Shown: positions 1 through 7,902 of the stretch, one piece after another
How positions within the stretch are numbered: position 1 is the first letter of the stretch
How the letters are laid out: every line of letters starts with the position of its first letter
Source: Spartobacteria bacterium UBA695
GTDB lineage: Bacteria; Verrucomicrobiota; Verrucomicrobiia; Chthoniobacterales; Chthoniobacteraceae
Assembly (NCBI GenBank): GCA_002298145.1
Contig: DBMP01000013.1
Location: 62,001 to 126,000 of the forward strand
Direction of reading: 5' to 3'
Length of the DNA stretch: 64,000 bases
The notes under the pieces: model-generated
What the model was told of the DNA's origin: nothing
The model's database searches: none
Seen by the model: only the letters and a program-made list of their open reading frames with translations
Translations under genes and position numbers: made by a program

Positions 1-797
1 GCGGCGCGTTGTTCGAATTCGCGGTAGGTGCCGAGGCGGTCCCACAGCAGCTCGAAATCGACGAGGTGGCCGTCGAACTCGGGGCCGTCCACGCAGGCAA
101 ATTTCGTTTCCCCGCCCACGTCCACGCGGCAGCCGCCGCACATCCCCGTGCCGTCGACCATCACTGGGTTGAGCGAAACGATGGTGTGCACGCCGAAGGG
201 GCGCGTGAGGTTGGCGACGGCGCGCATCATCGGCACCGGGCCCACGGCGTAGACGATATCCACGCCGCCTTTTTCCAGCACTTCCTTGGCCGCGTCGGTC
301 ACGAAACCCTTGCGCCCATGGCTGCCGTCGTCGGTGCAGACGATGACTTCGCCGCACTTTTGGAGTTCTTCTTCGAAAATGACCCACTCCTTGGAGCGGC
401 CGCCGATGACGCTGACGACCTGCACGCCGTGCGCGGCCAGAGCCTTGGCGATGGGGTGAACGACGGCTGTGCCAACGCCGCCGCCGATACAGAGCGCTTT
501 GCCCTTTTCGATCAGCTCGGTCGGGTGGCCCAGCGGGCCGGAAACGTCGCGAATTGCTTCGCCGACTTCCAGGGCCACCAGCTCCTTGGTTGATTTGCCG
601 ACGGCCTGGATGACCAACGAAATCGTGCCTGCCTGCGGATCGGCGTCGGCGATGGTGAGGGGGATGCGTTCGGCTCCCTCGGCGGCCCGGACAATGACGA
701 ACTGCCCCGGTTTCTTGATTTCGGCGATGCGCGTTGCCTGTACGTCGAGGCGGGTGACGTTGGGGCTGAGCTGTTTTTTGGCCAGGATCGGATGCAT
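1..797 (-). CDS. Sulfide/dihydroorotate dehydrogenase-like FAD/NAD-binding protein (NfnA-like), 3' end outside window
   Basis: The reading frame starts at ATG 797 and is still open at base 1, giving 265 codons; the family is about 280 residues, so only the C-terminal tail is missing. An N-terminal ferredoxin-reductase-type FAD domain leads to a nucleotide-binding motif CIGGGVGT at residues 103-110. A cluster motif D-x4-C-x2-C-x11-C (Asp215, Cys220, Cys223, Cys235) matches the [2Fe-2S] site of NfnA-type ferredoxin-NADP reductase small subunits, where one ligand is Asp. Such proteins pair with a GltD-like flavoprotein in electron bifurcation or glutamate synthesis. That partner would lie to the left, outside the window (inference). 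No Shine-Dalgarno; the leader is pyrimidine-rich. Confidence 0.85.
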   Translation of the reverse strand, partial: MHPILAKKQLSPNVTRLDVQATRIAEIKKPGQFVIVRAAEGAERIPLTIADADPQAGTISLVIQAVGKSTKELVALEVGEAIRDVSGPLGHPTELIEKGKALCIGGGVGTAVVHPIAKALAAHGVQVVSVIGGRSKEWVIFEEELQKCGEVIVCTDDGSHGRKGFVTDAAKEVLEKGGVDIVYAVGPVPMMRAVANLTRPFGVHTIVSLNPVMVDGTGMCGGCRVDVGGETKFACVDGPEFDGHLVDFELLWDRLGTYREFEQRA

Positions 798-876
798 AGA
801 AGGGTAGGTGAAGGTAGCCTCATCGGGAGAGCGAGGCAATCCAAACGTGCAAACGTGCCGTTTGATCCATTTTCCT

Positions 877-902
877 CGTTCCCAATCTCCCGATTGGGAA
901 CG
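877..902. repeat. Perfect 11-bp-arm palindrome
   Basis: The arm CGTTCCCAATC at 877-887 is repeated in inverse at 892-902 with a 4-base loop. It stands just upstream of the first gene and 70 bp from a copy of the dispersed GAATCT/AGATTC palindrome. It has no T-run, so it is not an obvious terminator. Confidence 0.7.
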
Positions 903-947
903 TCTTCTGTCTGCGAATCTTTGATTCGTTGCGTGAGGTGATGGAAT

Positions 948-1000
948 CAGAGATTCCCAGACAAGGGCGTTACGAATCTGGAGATTCGTAACCAGGAGGC
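948..1000. repeat. Dispersed palindromic repeat, copy 1
   Basis: A perfect 24-bp palindrome (arms GTTACGAATCT and AGATTCGTAAC, 969-992) is preceded by a conserved shoulder beginning TCAGAGATTCCCAGAC. The whole stretch matches 53270-53322 over about 53 bp with only a few mismatches. Shorter relatives are at 40819-40848 and 52555-52587. REP-like intergenic element; no coding potential. The remainder of the 798-1194 gap shows only this repeat, the palindrome at 877 and a terminator-like hairpin. Confidence 0.8.
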
Positions 1001-1105
1001 TAATGAAAGCCGCAGAAATGGAAAGCGCGCACGGGTCGAGGCGGCGGGCGTAAGCCGACGCTATCGCGCGGTAGCGCGTAATGGGTCCAGCCTCAGGCTG
1101 GGGAA

Positions 1106-1144
1106 ACCGGGAGAAGAGGCATATCCCCCGCCTCTTCCCCCGGT
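1106..1144 (-). terminator. Hairpin downstream of the flavin oxidoreductase
   Basis: An imperfect stem pairs ACCGGGAGAAGAGGC with GCCTCTTCCCCCGGT. It lies 50 bp beyond the stop at 1195 on the minus strand. The U-tract is weak (TTTCCCC), so this is a possible rather than a clear intrinsic terminator. Confidence 0.4.
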
Positions 1145-1194
1145 CCAACTGACTGAATTGGCTCTAAATGGATTGGCTAAAAGAATTGTCGGCC

Positions 1195-2649
1195 TTACCG
1201 CTTCTTAATCTCCTTGAGCGAAGGGGCTTCCTTCGAGCACTTGTAAAATTGATCCAGCGGGTAGCAGCCGCTTGGCAGGCCGTTGCGCGGAGCCGTCGTG
1301 CAGTCGCTGAACGTGCGGCAGACCATGCGCGTTTCGCACGGCTTGCCTTCCACCGCGTCAGCCAACATGCGCGGATAAGAGAGCACCGCTCGGCCAATGC
1401 CCACGCTGTCCACATACCCGTGGCGCAGGTAGTACTGAGCCACATGTGGCATGTATTCCTGCAAATAGCTGTAGCCGGTGCCGACCAGGATCAGGTCCGG
1501 GAACTTCGCCTTCAGCTCCTTAACGACATTGAGCTGACGGGCCACGCCGACGAGCGGGTCTTCCAGAAGCTGGTAGCCGTCCGAGGGCGGGTAGCCCGCC
1601 GGACGCCCGATGTGCGGATTGTAGTACGGGCTGGCCGCCGAGAGATTGACGAGCCGGATGTCCAACTGGCGCAGTAGATCCAGGAACTGGAGCGGTTCGG
1701 TGAGATCGTATTCCAGCGGGTTCTCCTGATTGACCCCAAACGCGTAGCGGTACGGCAGACAGTGAGAGAAATCCTCGGGAATGCCGGGGCCGAGCTTGCC
1801 GGGTTCGGCCGCCTCGGGGTTCGGCTTGTAGGGGACCACGTCAAACGCGCTCAGGCGCACGCCGATGCCGAGCTTCGGAGCCACCGCGCGGATGGCGGCG
1901 ACGATCTCGCGCAACGGGCGGGTGCGGTTCTCGAACGAGCCGCCGTATTTGCCGGGGCGTGTGTGGGCGGAGAGGAATTCGTGGAGCAGGTAGCCGTGGC
2001 AATGCTTTACATCCACGAAATCCGCGCCGACTTCCCAGGCGATCTTGGCCGCGCGGGCGTAATCCTCCACGAGGCGCTCCACCTCGTCGTCCGTCATGAT
2101 CTGCGCGTCGCTGGTGACGTTGAATTTTTTGTCGAGGATCGGGTGGCGGTAGGCCACGCGGCTTTCGAGCTTCTTCTTATCGTTCGGGCGGCAGAAGCGG
2201 CCGGAGTGGGTGAGCTGGAAGCCGATGATGAGGTCGTCGGTGTTGCCAAAGCCTTTCTGATGGGCCTCCACAGCCGCTTCGCGCAGCTTGGCGATGCCCG
2301 CTTTATTTTCCTCGTTGATGATGATCTGGTTCGGATTGGCGCGGCCCTCGGGCTTCACGGCCATGGCCTCGCCACCCCAGATGAGCTTTGCGCCGCTTTC
2401 GCCGAAACGTTCCCAGCGGCGGACCATCGGCTCGGTGATGCCGCCGGTCGTCGTGCCGTCCCAGCCTTCCATCGGGTGGATCGTCCAGCTATTGCCGATG
2501 GTGCGGCCGTTCCAGGGAATCGGCTTCGCCAGCGGGGAGTCACTTCCCACGGCGATGCTGTCTTCGATCTGGAGGTCGATGCCCAGTTCCGCGACGTATT
2601 GGCGGAATTGCTCGACCGTGCGGAGGAGGGGAATGCGGGTGATTTTCAT
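1195..2649 (-). CDS. NADH:flavin oxidoreductase, Old Yellow Enzyme family
   Basis: 484 residues with a TIM-barrel layout of the FMN-dependent Old Yellow Enzyme family. The barrel signature is around residues 214-227 (VKHCHGYLLHEFLS), followed by RPGKYGGSFENR, typical of this family. At the place of the usual catalytic His-x-x-His/Asn pair the first position is Lys215 and the last is His218. The C-terminus carries Cys residues in RMVCRTFSDC. It is the last gene of a three-gene operon with the GH88 enzyme (24 bp gap) and an SDR, suggesting a reductive step in sugar-acid or plant-compound metabolism. The substrate is unknown. The leader is pyrimidine-rich without Shine-Dalgarno. Confidence 0.88.
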   Translation of the reverse strand: MKITRIPLLRTVEQFRQYVAELGIDLQIEDSIAVGSDSPLAKPIPWNGRTIGNSWTIHPMEGWDGTTTGGITEPMVRRWERFGESGAKLIWGGEAMAVKPEGRANPNQIIINEENKAGIAKLREAAVEAHQKGFGNTDDLIIGFQLTHSGRFCRPNDKKKLESRVAYRHPILDKKFNVTSDAQIMTDDEVERLVEDYARAAKIAWEVGADFVDVKHCHGYLLHEFLSAHTRPGKYGGSFENRTRPLREIVAAIRAVAPKLGIGVRLSAFDVVPYKPNPEAAEPGKLGPGIPEDFSHCLPYRYAFGVNQENPLEYDLTEPLQFLDLLRQLDIRLVNLSAASPYYNPHIGRPAGYPPSDGYQLLEDPLVGVARQLNVVKELKAKFPDLILVGTGYSYLQEYMPHVAQYYLRHGYVDSVGIGRAVLSYPRMLADAVEGKPCETRMVCRTFSDCTTAPRNGLPSGCYPLDQFYKCSKEAPSLKEIKKR

Positions 2650-2673
2650 AGAAGGAGAGGAGGTGGGGGAGGC

Positions 2674-4047
2674 TTAGGCGAAGAAGGTCAGGTAAGGTTC
2701 GTTGCTGGCGGCGCGCTGAATGTAGAGGGCCAGTTCGCGCAGGTGGTAATCGCCCCACATGCTCGACTCGCCGTTGGGCACTTTCTGGCCGTCGGGGATG
2801 TAGTCCCAGCCGTTCGGGCGGTGATAGACGGAGTGGAGGAGCAGGCCTTGGTGGTTCGGGTCGCGGCTGAGGTAGGGTTCGCCAAAGAGCGTCTCGGCGG
2901 TGGTGAGCCCCGCCTGCCAGTAGCGTTCGCCCCGGGCGTCGCCCTTCGCGGTGAGGTAATGGCCCAGGCGCAGGAGGCCTTGCGCGCTGATCGCGGCGGC
3001 GGTGCTGTCCACGGGCTCGTAGTCGTTGTACGGCTCGGCCGGGCGGTCGAGGTAGTTGCCCAGTTTATAAAGCAGCGGCGCGCCGGTGTCCCAGTACGGG
3101 ATGCCGTCGGTGGGCGTTTCGTCGAGGTAGAAATCGGCGGTGGCGAGCGCGGGGCGCAGGAACTCGGCCTCGATCTTGGCGCGGCCTCCGAAGGGCTCCA
3201 GCTCGGCGTCGGAGAGCGTGGCCAGGAATTCCAGCTGCTCGGGGTAGCCCAGGAGAATCCAGGAAAGCCCGCGCGTCCAGGTGGTAAAGGGCGAGTAGCC
3301 CTGCTGCGAATTCGGGCAACGGAAATTGCCGTCATTCATATTGAAAATGCTCTCGTGCGCCGTGCGGCCCCGCACATCGTAGGCATCGCGCCCCTCGCCG
3401 TAGAACACGGCGTATGCGGCCGTGGTCCGGGCGTGGAAGATGAGGCGTTCGAGAAGCGAGATTTTCGCATCGCGTTCGCCCATCAGCACGTGGCCGAGTT
3501 TGTGGGAGACCGCCAGCGCACGGAGTGAACGGATGGTGTCTGCAAAGAGGGATTGCGGGCCGTTGAAGGAGTAAATGTAGCCCTCGCCGTTGGCGATTTT
3601 GCTCCAGCGCGAGGCCTGCACCGCCCCGCTGCACTTGAGCGCCAATTCGTAGAGCTGCTTTTCGCGTCCCTCGGCGGCGATTTTCCCCTCGTTGACGAGC
3701 CTGAGCAGGTTGCCGTAGGTGCTGACGTTGTTGAACCCGTGATCGTGGACGCCCGTGTGGGTGATGTGGTGGGCCATCCTGGTCAGCGTTTTTTCGCGCC
3801 CGAGCTCCAGGAACGCCTCGTCCCCCGTGGCGTCGAACTGATAGAGCGCCGAGCCGTAGACGAACCCTTGCGTCCACTCCGTCCAGCCGCGTGCGGTGTA
3901 CTTGCCCTTCACCGTGAAGACCGGCGTGGCGGCTCCCGGCACGTCGTCCTTATCGATGGAGAGGATCTTGGGAGCCGAGGCTTCCCAGAGGGTCTGGATC
4001 TTGCCGCAGAGATCGGCGGGCCGGAGCTGGTTCTTAATTTCGATCAT
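2674..4047 (-). CDS. Glycoside hydrolase family 88 (unsaturated uronyl hydrolase-like)
   Basis: 457 residues with an alpha/alpha-barrel pattern. Family GH88 landmarks are visible: HDHGF at 101-105 (Asp102 at the position of the first catalytic Asp), LFADTIRSL with Asp170 near the second, QQGYSPFTTWTRGLSW at about 248-263, DTGAP, and DSTAAAISAQGLL, which is close to the DSSAAAIAACGLL of unsaturated glucuronyl hydrolase. These enzymes hydrate the 4,5-unsaturated uronic acid at the end of lyase products and release 5-keto-4-deoxyuronate. No signal peptide is visible, so it is probably cytoplasmic. It is the middle gene of the SDR-GH88-oxidoreductase operon. Confidence 0.82.
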   Translation of the reverse strand: MIEIKNQLRPADLCGKIQTLWEASAPKILSIDKDDVPGAATPVFTVKGKYTARGWTEWTQGFVYGSALYQFDATGDEAFLELGREKTLTRMAHHITHTGVHDHGFNNVSTYGNLLRLVNEGKIAAEGREKQLYELALKCSGAVQASRWSKIANGEGYIYSFNGPQSLFADTIRSLRALAVSHKLGHVLMGERDAKISLLERLIFHARTTAAYAVFYGEGRDAYDVRGRTAHESIFNMNDGNFRCPNSQQGYSPFTTWTRGLSWILLGYPEQLEFLATLSDAELEPFGGRAKIEAEFLRPALATADFYLDETPTDGIPYWDTGAPLLYKLGNYLDRPAEPYNDYEPVDSTAAAISAQGLLRLGHYLTAKGDARGERYWQAGLTTAETLFGEPYLSRDPNHQGLLLHSVYHRPNGWDYIPDGQKVPNGESSMWGDYHLRELALYIQRAASNEPYLTFFA

Positions 4048-4089
4048 GGGATATTATTTTTTTTGGGGGGAGAAAAAACCTGGAGGTGC

Positions 4090-4869
4090 CTAGAGCCGCT
4101 GAATGTGGAAGCCGCCGTCGACCTTGAACACCTGCCCCGTGGAGTAGGGGAAGAGGCCGCTGGCGATGGCGACGACCGCCTTGCCGATGTCGGCGGGCAG
4201 CCCCCAGCGGTTGATCGGCGTAATGCCTTCTGCGAAAAGCCGGTCGTATTTTTCCTTCACCGTCCCGGTCATGTCCGTGGCGATGATGCCGGGCTGGATT
4301 TCGTAGACGTTAATGCCGAACTCGGCCAGGCGCGCGGCGTAAAGCTTGGTCATCATCGAGAGCCCGGCTTTCGTAATACAGTAGTCGCCCCGGTTCACCG
4401 AAGCCACGAAGCTCGACATGCTGGAAACCGTCACGACGGACTTCAGCGCGCCCTCCAGCGGGGCCGATTCGCGCATGAGCTTGGACGCTAGCTGGGTGAG
4501 GAAGTATGGGCCCTTTAAATTAATGGAAACCAGCCGGTCAAAGCTTTCCTCGGAGGCTTCAAGCAAGTCCTCGCGCACCTTCGGGGCAACGCCCGCGTTA
4601 TTGACGAGCACATCGAGCCGCCCGAAATTGGAGCTCACGAAATCGACGAGCGCCGCGCGGTCCTCGGTCTTGGAAATATCCCCCTGGGCGATTTCCACCC
4701 GGATCTGCCCCTTCGCGGCCTCCAAACAGAGCTGCTGGCATTCCTGGGCCGCCGCCTCATTGCCCGCGTAATTGACCACGATATCGTGGGAGCCAGCTTT
4801 GGCGAGTTCCAGGGCGATTCCCCGGCCAATGCCGCGAGAGGAACCGGTAATGAGGGAAACGGGTTTCAT
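4090..4869 (-). CDS. Short-chain dehydrogenase/reductase (3-ketoacyl-ACP reductase type)
   Basis: 259 residues, the normal length for a classical SDR. TGSSRGIG at 8-15 binds the dinucleotide, NNAG is at 90-93, the catalytic Ser is near 150 and the YCITK motif gives Tyr163 and Lys167. The extended PGIIATDMT region follows. It is the first gene of a three-gene minus-strand operon, 42 bp ahead of the GH88 gene. In that context a sugar-acid oxidoreductase, for example acting on a keto-deoxyuronate released by GH88, is more likely than a fatty acid enzyme; this is inference from position only. Confidence 0.85.
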   Translation of the reverse strand: MKPVSLITGSSRGIGRGIALELAKAGSHDIVVNYAGNEAAAQECQQLCLEAAKGQIRVEIAQGDISKTEDRAALVDFVSSNFGRLDVLVNNAGVAPKVREDLLEASEESFDRLVSINLKGPYFLTQLASKLMRESAPLEGALKSVVTVSSMSSFVASVNRGDYCITKAGLSMMTKLYAARLAEFGINVYEIQPGIIATDMTGTVKEKYDRLFAEGITPINRWGLPADIGKAVVAIASGLFPYSTGQVFKVDGGFHIQRL

Positions 4870-4973
4870 GATGCCATTAGCTTACGACCTTGGACGAAAC
4901 CGTGCTAGCACCAGCGGGGATTTTATTAGCACAAAATCACCCAAAGTGGGGGTCGGGGAAGATTTCACCACAA

Positions 4974-5131
4974 ATTCCCATGCCCCGCAGGGGGGGGCCA
5001 CGCGGCATGAAAAAAGAGGGGGAATATTGATACTCACGCAAAGGCGCAAAGGCGCAAAGAAAGGCAGGACTCTTTGCGCCTTTGCGTCTTTGCGTGAGTC
5101 CTCTGCCTTTTTTATAGGACACCTATTTTCG
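4974..5131. repeat. Composite hairpin repeat, copy A (about 158 bp)
   Basis: The copy begins ATTCCCATGCC, has a short inverted pair CATGCC/GGCATG, then a long hairpin with 28-base arms at 5033-5060 and 5071-5098 made of GGCGCAAA units. It ends in a CCTCTGCC...TATAGGACACCTATTTTCG tail. Copies B (31328-31496) and C (60417-60571, reversed) share the same order of parts. Non-coding. Confidence 0.85.
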
Positions 5132-5420
5132 AGTCAGAGGACACAGAGAGCGCGGAGGGAAAGACAGAGGGGGTTGGGAGGAGGAGCTCACGAGAGGGAA
5201 AAAGATTGACCCTGTTTTGCCCCTCTGCGACCCTGTCGCCTTACATTTTAACTGCGAAAGCAGGGGCGGACCGCGAAAACCTCAGAAATTTAAGAAGGCC
5301 GCACATGCATAGTCGCACCGAAAGATCGGTGCGGCTCCGATGTGTCGTATCCTTCAAGGCCTTCTGAGGGCCCTCGCGAGTACGGCGCGGAAGGGCCGCA
5401 CCCTATTTTCGGTTGCCACT
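5132..5420. other. Non-coding gap after repeat copy A
   Basis: Purine-rich low-complexity sequence runs from 5132 to about 5215. A hairpin with CGCACCGA/TCGGTGCG arms lies at about 5314-5334. The open frame upstream of 5421 runs through this repeat-like sequence and is not supported as coding. Confidence 0.5.
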
Positions 5421-5795
5421 ATGAAACCACGGAAGAATACCTGCACCATCCCTCAGAATCCCCAGAAGCCATTTGCCGTTCACCACAACGACTACGGCAT
5501 TTTTTCAGAGCTGCGAATTACCAATGTGGGTGGGGAAGCGGTGATCGCCGGGTTAACGATCAATGATGAGTTCCACCCAGCCGTTGAAGTTGGCGGCAAA
5601 GAGTGGTTTCGCCCGCTTGAGCTACCGCGAAAACTCTCTTTCGGAGATTCGCTGGCAGTGATGCTCCTCGGCCCTTCCGGTTACGTTCGGCTATCGGACT
5701 GCTACGGAGCTAATCCGAAAAAAGTCGAGGTGATTTTGGCCGATGGAACGGCGGTTCTCTTCGAGTGTTGGGAGATCATTCGATGCAAGGCGTAA
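5421..5795 (+). CDS. Hypothetical protein
   Basis: 124 residues from ATG 5421. I do not recognise the family. The sequence is mostly beta-strand-like (FSELRITNVGGEAVIAGLTI, then VEVILADGTAVLFECWEI) with no signal peptide or membrane segment. The frame is open further upstream to 5340, but that part is repeat-like, so the later ATG is preferred. The 3' end overlaps the end of tadA on the other strand by 20 bp. It could be a small beta-sandwich protein; existence is moderately supported by its regular composition. Confidence 0.5.
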   Translation: MKPRKNTCTIPQNPQKPFAVHHNDYGIFSELRITNVGGEAVIAGLTINDEFHPAVEVGGKEWFRPLELPRKLSFGDSLAVMLLGPSGYVRLSDCYGANPKKVEVILADGTAVLFECWEIIRCKA

Positions 5796-6285
5796 TGCCC
5801 CGCCGTTTCGCCGCGAAGAACCCCTTCAGCAAATCCCGGCACTCTTCCAGCCGCACGCCTTGGGTGATTTCGCACCGGTGGTTCAAATTCGGGCTCTGGA
5901 CGATATTAAAATGCCCACCCGCGCCGCCGCCTTTGGGGTCCGGGCAGCCGAAAATGATCCGCGAGAACCGTACGTGTACGATCGCCCCCGCGCACATCGG
6001 GCATGGCTCCTTGGTCACGTAGAGCTCGCATTCGTTGAGCCGCCAGTTGCCCATCACGCTCTCGGCCTGGGTGATGGCCAGCATCTCCGCATGCGCCGTC
6101 GCATCGTTGAGGCTCTCCACTTGGTTGAATGCCCGCGCGATGACCCTCCCCTGGTGCGTTACCACGGCCCCGATGGGCACCTCGTCCGCCGCCGCCGCAC
6201 GGTGCGCCTGCCGCAGCGCCTCGCCCATGAAGTAGGCGTCGCTGTGGAGGTCGATGATCGGTTCGGAGTCGGGAAAAGGTTCCAT
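5776..6285 (-). CDS. tadA: tRNA-specific adenosine deaminase
   Basis: 169 residues. It deaminates the wobble adenosine of tRNA-Arg(ACG) to inosine. The zinc and catalytic motif is clear: HAE at 65-67 (His65 ligand, Glu67 proton shuttle) and PCPMCAGA with Cys95 and Cys98. NWRLNECELYVTKEPC matches TadA rather than a free cytidine deaminase, and the C-terminal FFAAKR helix is also typical. It is transcribed divergently from rplS and converges on the hypothetical gene at 5421. Confidence 0.93.
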   Translation of the reverse strand: MEPFPDSEPIIDLHSDAYFMGEALRQAHRAAAADEVPIGAVVTHQGRVIARAFNQVESLNDATAHAEMLAITQAESVMGNWRLNECELYVTKEPCPMCAGAIVHVRFSRIIFGCPDPKGGGAGGHFNIVQSPNLNHRCEITQGVRLEECRDLLKGFFAAKRRGITPCIE

Positions 6286-6402
6286 CCCCCGTATTTAGCA
6301 TGAATTTTCGCCCTGGGGAGCGATTTATGTTTGCCAAACCCCCAGAATGCGGTAAATAACCCGGCTCTTTTCCGAATTTTTTACGTTAGAGACGCCACGA
6401 CC

Positions 6403-6756
6403 ATGAGCAACATCATCCAGACCATTGAGAAAGAACAACTGAAACCCGAAGTAACCTCCTTCAAGGTCGGCGACAGCGTCCGCGTTCACACCCGCGTCGT
6501 TGAAGGCGACAAGGAACGCATCCAGGTTTTCACCGGCATCGTTATCGCCCGCAAGGGATTCGATCTCAACGCCTCCTTCACCGTCCGCCGCATTTCCTAC
6601 GGCGAAGGTGTCGAGCGCGTTTTCCCGGTTCACTCGCCCCGTATCGCCAAGATCGAGGTCGAGAAAGCTGGTATCGCTCGCCGCGCCAAGCTCAACTACC
6701 TCCGCGACCGCAAGGGCAAGCAAGCCATGGCCGTCCGCGAGAAGTCGGTGAACTAG
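6403..6756 (+). CDS. rplS: 50S ribosomal protein L19
   Basis: 117 residues, the standard length. The conserved GDSVRVHTRVVEGDKERIQVFTGIVIARKG region and the FTVRRISYGEGVERVFPVHSP block identify L19, which sits at the 30S-50S interface. The start at ATG 6403 matches family N-termini (MSNIIQTIEKEQ); the frame is open 72 bp further upstream without homology. rnhB and yraN follow, an order common in bacteria. Confidence 0.96.
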   Translation: MSNIIQTIEKEQLKPEVTSFKVGDSVRVHTRVVEGDKERIQVFTGIVIARKGFDLNASFTVRRISYGEGVERVFPVHSPRIAKIEVEKAGIARRAKLNYLRDRKGKQAMAVREKSVN

Positions 6757-6812
6757 CCGGTTCTTGTAGGTAATTTGTAGGTTTTTAGGGGATTACTCCC
6801 TTTCCAATCGCC

Positions 6813-7436
6813 ATGCGGTGCTCTCTACGCCATGAGCGCCTCCTTCGTAAAGAAGGCATCGAGATCATCGCTGGCATTGACGAAGCAGGCCGCGGTCCGC
6901 TGGCTGGTCCAGTGGTCGCGGCCGCTGTCGTTTTACCCGAGGGCTTTAAGCACAAGGTCCTTACCGACTCCAAAAAGCTCAGCCCCGCCGTTCGCGAGGA
7001 GCTTTTTGCCGAGTTGACCGCCCCCGGGGCCGTCATCGCCTGGGCGGTTTCGGTGGTCGATCACGAGGAGATCGACAAAATCAACATTCTGCGCGCCACC
7101 CACCAGGGGATGCGCCGCGCCGTGACCGCGCTTTCCGTGGTCCCGCAGCACGCGTTGATCGACGGCCTGCCGGTGCGCCCGTTTCCCGTCCCGCAGACGG
7201 CGCTGGTCAAAGGTGATGCGCTGAGCTTTTCCATCGCCGCGGCGAGCATCATCGCCAAGGTCACGCGGGACCATATCATGCTGGAGATGGACGCGTGTTA
7301 CCCCGAGTACCATTTTGCCCAACACAAAGGCTATGGAACTGAGGATCATCTTGCTATGCTTAAAGCCCATGGGCCTTGTCCAATCCATCGCCGCACTTTT
7401 CTTCCGGTCAAGCAAGCGCAGCTCGACCTCTTCTGA
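6813..7436 (+). CDS. rnhB: Ribonuclease HII
   Basis: 207 residues. It removes RNA from RNA-DNA hybrids and single ribonucleotides from DNA. The metal-binding GIDEAGRGPLAGPV motif gives Asp23 and Glu24; Asp117 is in ALIDGLPV; KGDALSFSIAAASIIAKVTRD and the HKGYGTEDH signature follow. The gene lies 56 bp after rplS and its 3' end overlaps the start of yraN by 68 bp, so the two are translationally linked. Confidence 0.95.
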   Translation: MRCSLRHERLLRKEGIEIIAGIDEAGRGPLAGPVVAAAVVLPEGFKHKVLTDSKKLSPAVREELFAELTAPGAVIAWAVSVVDHEEIDKINILRATHQGMRRAVTALSVVPQHALIDGLPVRPFPVPQTALVKGDALSFSIAAASIIAKVTRDHIMLEMDACYPEYHFAQHKGYGTEDHLAMLKAHGPCPIHRRTFLPVKQAQLDLF

Positions 7437-7812
7437 CCCGCGCCACCGGCTGGGCCGCGAGGGGGAGCGGATTGCCGAGCGTTACTTGAAGCGCGCGGGC
7501 TACAAGATCCTCTATCGCAACTTCCGCGCGCCGCATGGCGGGGAGGTGGACCTGGTTTGCCGCGAGGGCGATACGCTGGTGTTTGCGGAGGTCAAGACGC
7601 GCACCTCCGAGGCCTTTGGCTCTCCGGCTGAAGCGGTGACGCGGGAAAAGGAGCGCCTCATCGCACGCGGCGCTCTGGAGTGGCTGCGCCTGCTGCACCA
7701 CCCGGACATTTATTACCGCTTCGACATCGTGGAAGTGCGCATGGTCGCAGCCGAGGCAGAGGTGACGTTGATCCGCAACGCCTTCACGCTGCCGGAACCC
7801 TATATTGGGTAA
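7369..7812 (+). CDS. yraN: YraN family (UPF0102) endonuclease-like protein
   Basis: 147 residues from ATG 7369. An upstream start at 7315 would add 18 residues but overlap rnhB more. The UPF0102 core is visible: GREGERIAERYLKRAGYKIL, then GEVDLVCREGDTLVFAEVKTR, a PD-(D/E)xK nuclease-like fold with Asp and E-x-K, then FGSPAEAVTREKERLI. It usually neighbours rnhB, as here. Its cellular role is poorly known, possibly DNA repair or uptake. Confidence 0.9.
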   Translation: MGLVQSIAALFFRSSKRSSTSSDPRHRLGREGERIAERYLKRAGYKILYRNFRAPHGGEVDLVCREGDTLVFAEVKTRTSEAFGSPAEAVTREKERLIARGALEWLRLLHHPDIYYRFDIVEVRMVAAEAEVTLIRNAFTLPEPYIG

Positions 7813-7862
7813 AAAAGAAGCCTTGCCGGATCGAAATCGCGGCAAGGCTTGGATAGCTTTTT
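7811..7862. terminator. Bidirectional intrinsic terminator between yraN and the winged-helix gene
   Basis: The 10-base arms AAGCCTTGCC (7818-7827) and GGCAAGGCTT (7841-7850) pair perfectly. On the minus strand the stem is followed by a U6 run (A-run at 7811-7816). On the plus strand a T5 run lies at 7858-7862. It serves two convergent genes. Confidence 0.8.
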
Positions 7863-7902
7863 GATAGCTTAACTAAATCTTAATACTTAAGCGCTCAAGT
7901 GC

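Noticed and set aside
1762..3528. 588-residue open frame on the plus strand
   Set aside because: Antisense of the flavin oxidoreductase and GH88 genes, which both carry family motifs; no family pattern in this frame.
4974..5131. CRISPR-like repeats in the CTTTGCGCC region
   Set aside because: The units are inverted arms of one hairpin without spacers of regular length, and no cas gene is present.
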